6,961 nucleotides of DNA from an uncultured Bulleidia sp. (lineage in GTDB: Bacteria; Bacillota_I; Bacilli_A; Erysipelotrichales; Erysipelotrichaceae): the NCBI GenBank assembly GCA_934754415.1, contig CAKVIS010000069.1, positions 1 to 6,961 of the forward strand, read 5' to 3'. Shown one piece after another: positions 6,041 through 6,961 of the stretch. Position 1 is the first letter of the stretch, and every line of letters begins with the position of its first letter. The position numbers and the translations under genes were made by a program. A model generated the notes under the pieces. It worked only from the letters and a program-made list of their open reading frames with translations. It had not been told where the DNA came from and ran no database searches.

Positions 6041-6814
6041 TTAACGATGTATATACATTAACAATAGTGCAAGTATCAGCATATGCACAGGATAAAATCC
6101 ATAACAGATACGCTGAAAGGTTTTACTATGATACCCAAGTCTTCCTCTGTATAACCAGATTGGTAATAGTGCCAGTAGTGCTAACCCCTGCTGACATAAC
6201 TCAAATTCCATACCAAATACTTCTATCGGATACATTAATCCACCAAGCATCTCCACATTGATCCAGTACAGTGCAGCAATTTGTCCAGGAAAACACCACC
6301 ATTTTCTTCCACGAAATAAATAGAAAGTAAATATCGTAAGAATACCAGCCCCATAGTAATCTACCATGCAGATGGTTCCTAGTAATGTCCAGACAGCAGT
6401 AACCACCACAACAACAACTACAACATACACCCATGTTTTCTGTCTGTCTTTGACCTTCTCCATCAGATGAATACCTGTAAGTCCCAGTAACAGTGTCCAG
6501 ATAACATTCTGATGAAATGGATAAAACATCATACCACCATACATCAGATCAAAAGGTATCTCTGAAAGTACAGCAAACAACAACAATCTGAGTGCATATT
6601 TCTTAAAACTACGTGTATGAAAATAGCCTTCCACTGCCATAAATGCAAAGATTGGATAGGCTATCCTTCCCACACAGGTCATCCATTCCTGACCAGGAAG
6701 TAACGTTGCCCAAAGATGATCCATCAGCATCAGCCCCATAGCCAGAATATGTAATGTGGCTGAACTTATATCAAACCCTTTTTTATCAGTTACATATACT
6801 TTGTTATTTATCAT
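6041..6814 (-). CDS. TraX family multi-pass membrane protein
   Basis: A 257-residue protein of the TraX family, named after the F-plasmid pilin acetylase. Chromosomal members in Bacillota occur without conjugation genes and have no proven role. Family marks in order are DH (32-33), GRIAYPIFAFMAVEGYFHT (49-67), RLLLFAVLSEIPFDL (76-90), a DYYGAG motif (152-157) and FYPVHMLIL (240-248). There are about eight hydrophobic segments. Conserved D, H, R and E residues in or near the helices suggest a membrane acyltransferase-like active site, which is an inference from the family name. No conjugation or pilus gene is nearby, so a transfer role is unlikely here. The start has a GAGG ribosome site (6823-6826) 8 bases upstream. 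It is the first gene of the apparent three-gene operon. Helix 5 contains eight consecutive valines (131-138). Confidence 0.9.
   Translation of the reverse strand: MINNKVYVTDKKGFDISSATLHILAMGLMLMDHLWATLLPGQEWMTCVGRIAYPIFAFMAVEGYFHTRSFKKYALRLLLFAVLSEIPFDLMYGGMMFYPFHQNVIWTLLLGLTGIHLMEKVKDRQKTWVYVVVVVVVVTAVWTLLGTICMVDYYGAGILTIFTFYLFRGRKWWCFPGQIAALYWINVEMLGGLMYPIEVFGMEFELCQQGLALLALLPIWLYRGRLGYHSKTFQRICYGFYPVHMLILALLLMYIHR
6401..6424 (-). repeat. Valine-codon (GTT/GTG) triplet run inside the TraX-family gene
   Basis: Eight consecutive valine codons (GTT, GTA, GTT, GTT, GTT, GTG, GTG, GTT) encode residues 131-138 within a membrane helix. The run is short and impure. Any length change in whole triplets would keep the frame and merely lengthen or shorten the helix. 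Confidence 0.7.
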
Positions 6815-6847
6815 GTGTTATTCCTCAAGAAAATCATACAGGATGAT

Positions 6848-6853
6848 AGTATA
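6848..6853 (-). promoter_or_regulatory. Possible -10 box of the TraX-DUF2500 operon
   Basis: TATACT on the minus strand would give a start near 6841 and a leader of about 27 nt ahead of the TraX-family ATG. No good -35 is seen 16-18 bases upstream (A-rich sequence around 6871-6876), so this is tentative. Confidence 0.35.
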
Positions 6854-6865
6854 AATTACTCTATT

Positions 6866-6961
6866 TTATATTTTCTTCTTTTCATGAATATTCCATGGTG
6901 GCGGAGCCACCCAATCCACGGAAATAGAGCCATACAATCCATTGCTTAGAGCCACTATGTC
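6866..6961 (-). CDS. Possible C-terminal end of a further gene (uncertain)
   Basis: A minus-strand frame is open from the right edge to a TAA at 6866. It encodes 31 residues that include SNGLYGSISVDWVAPPPWN and end in HEKKKI. A second minus-strand frame is also open for 25 codons to a TGA. With so short a stretch, open frames cannot prove coding. The region is less AT-rich than the neighbouring intergenic DNA and contains a direct repeat whose length is not a multiple of three, which argues against conserved coding. It may instead be a non-coding repeat or the margin of a mobile sequence. Confidence 0.2.
   Translation of the reverse strand, partial: DIVALSNGLYGSISVDWVAPPPWNIHEKKKI
6897..6954. 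repeat. Imperfect 22-23 base direct repeat with adjoining hairpin at the right edge
   Basis: GAGCCA recurs at 6904-6909, 6927-6932 and 6949-6954. AATCCA recurs at 6913-6918 and 6936-6941. Together they make about two and a third units with a 22-23 base period. The first GAGCCA overlaps a perfect 6-pair hairpin, GGTGGC (6897-6902) and GCCACC (6906-6911), with a GGA loop. The stretch contrasts in base composition with the AT-rich DNA beside it and may continue beyond the window. Confidence 0.5.

Noticed and set aside
5926..6261. Plus-strand open frame of 111 codons across the DUF2500/TraX junction
   Set aside because: It is antisense to two well-supported family genes and encodes no recognisable protein.
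6041..6814. TraX-family gene as evidence of a conjugative element
   Set aside because: No relaxase, coupling protein, pilus or integrase gene is present, and chromosomal TraX homologues are common without conjugation functions.
6897..6911. GC-rich hairpin as a terminator for a gene entering from the right
   Set aside because: No T tract follows it on either strand.

Overview
The window is AT-rich, with short intergenic gaps, AGGAGG-type ribosome binding sites and U-tract terminators. This points to a low-GC Gram-positive bacterium (Bacillota). A lipoprotein FMN-plus-FAD reductase beside a dedicated regulator suggests an anaerobic gut member of the Erysipelotrichaceae or a relative. That assignment rests on gene content and style only, not on any marker gene.

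Left part (1-3126). The start of an unidentified minus-strand gene is cut off at the left edge. Next comes a 564-residue secreted flavoprotein reductase on the minus strand, with a strong terminator behind it. It has a lipoprotein signal, a covalent-FMN domain and a fumarate-reductase-like FAD domain. An RpiR/MurR-type regulator is transcribed divergently from it. The roughly 360-base gap between them holds a near-consensus sigma-A promoter for the reductase, an unusually long leader (about 160 nt), a clustered ACATTT/AAATGT repeat at the start of that leader, and several short dyads that could be operators. The natural reading is a locally regulated respiratory reductase that uses an external organic electron acceptor. 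Its usual carboxylate-binding segment is missing, so the substrate cannot be named.

Middle part (3092-5256). Two overlapping short CHR-domain (chromate transporter family) genes form a minus-strand pair. A LysR-type regulator is divergent to them. The short gap between them has two dyads placed where LysR proteins usually bind relative to the transporter promoter. A symmetrical hairpin with A and T tracts serves as a shared terminator between the rpiR-like gene and the transporter pair.

Right part (5236-6961). Three tightly spaced minus-strand genes appear to form one operon: a TraX-family multi-pass membrane protein, then a DUF2500 membrane-anchored protein, then a small four-helix membrane protein of unknown function. 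Upstream of it, at the right edge, is a less AT-rich stretch with an imperfect 22-23 base direct repeat and a GC-rich hairpin. It is either the end of another gene or the edge of a repeat or mobile sequence. No tRNA, rRNA, CRISPR array or complete insertion sequence is visible.
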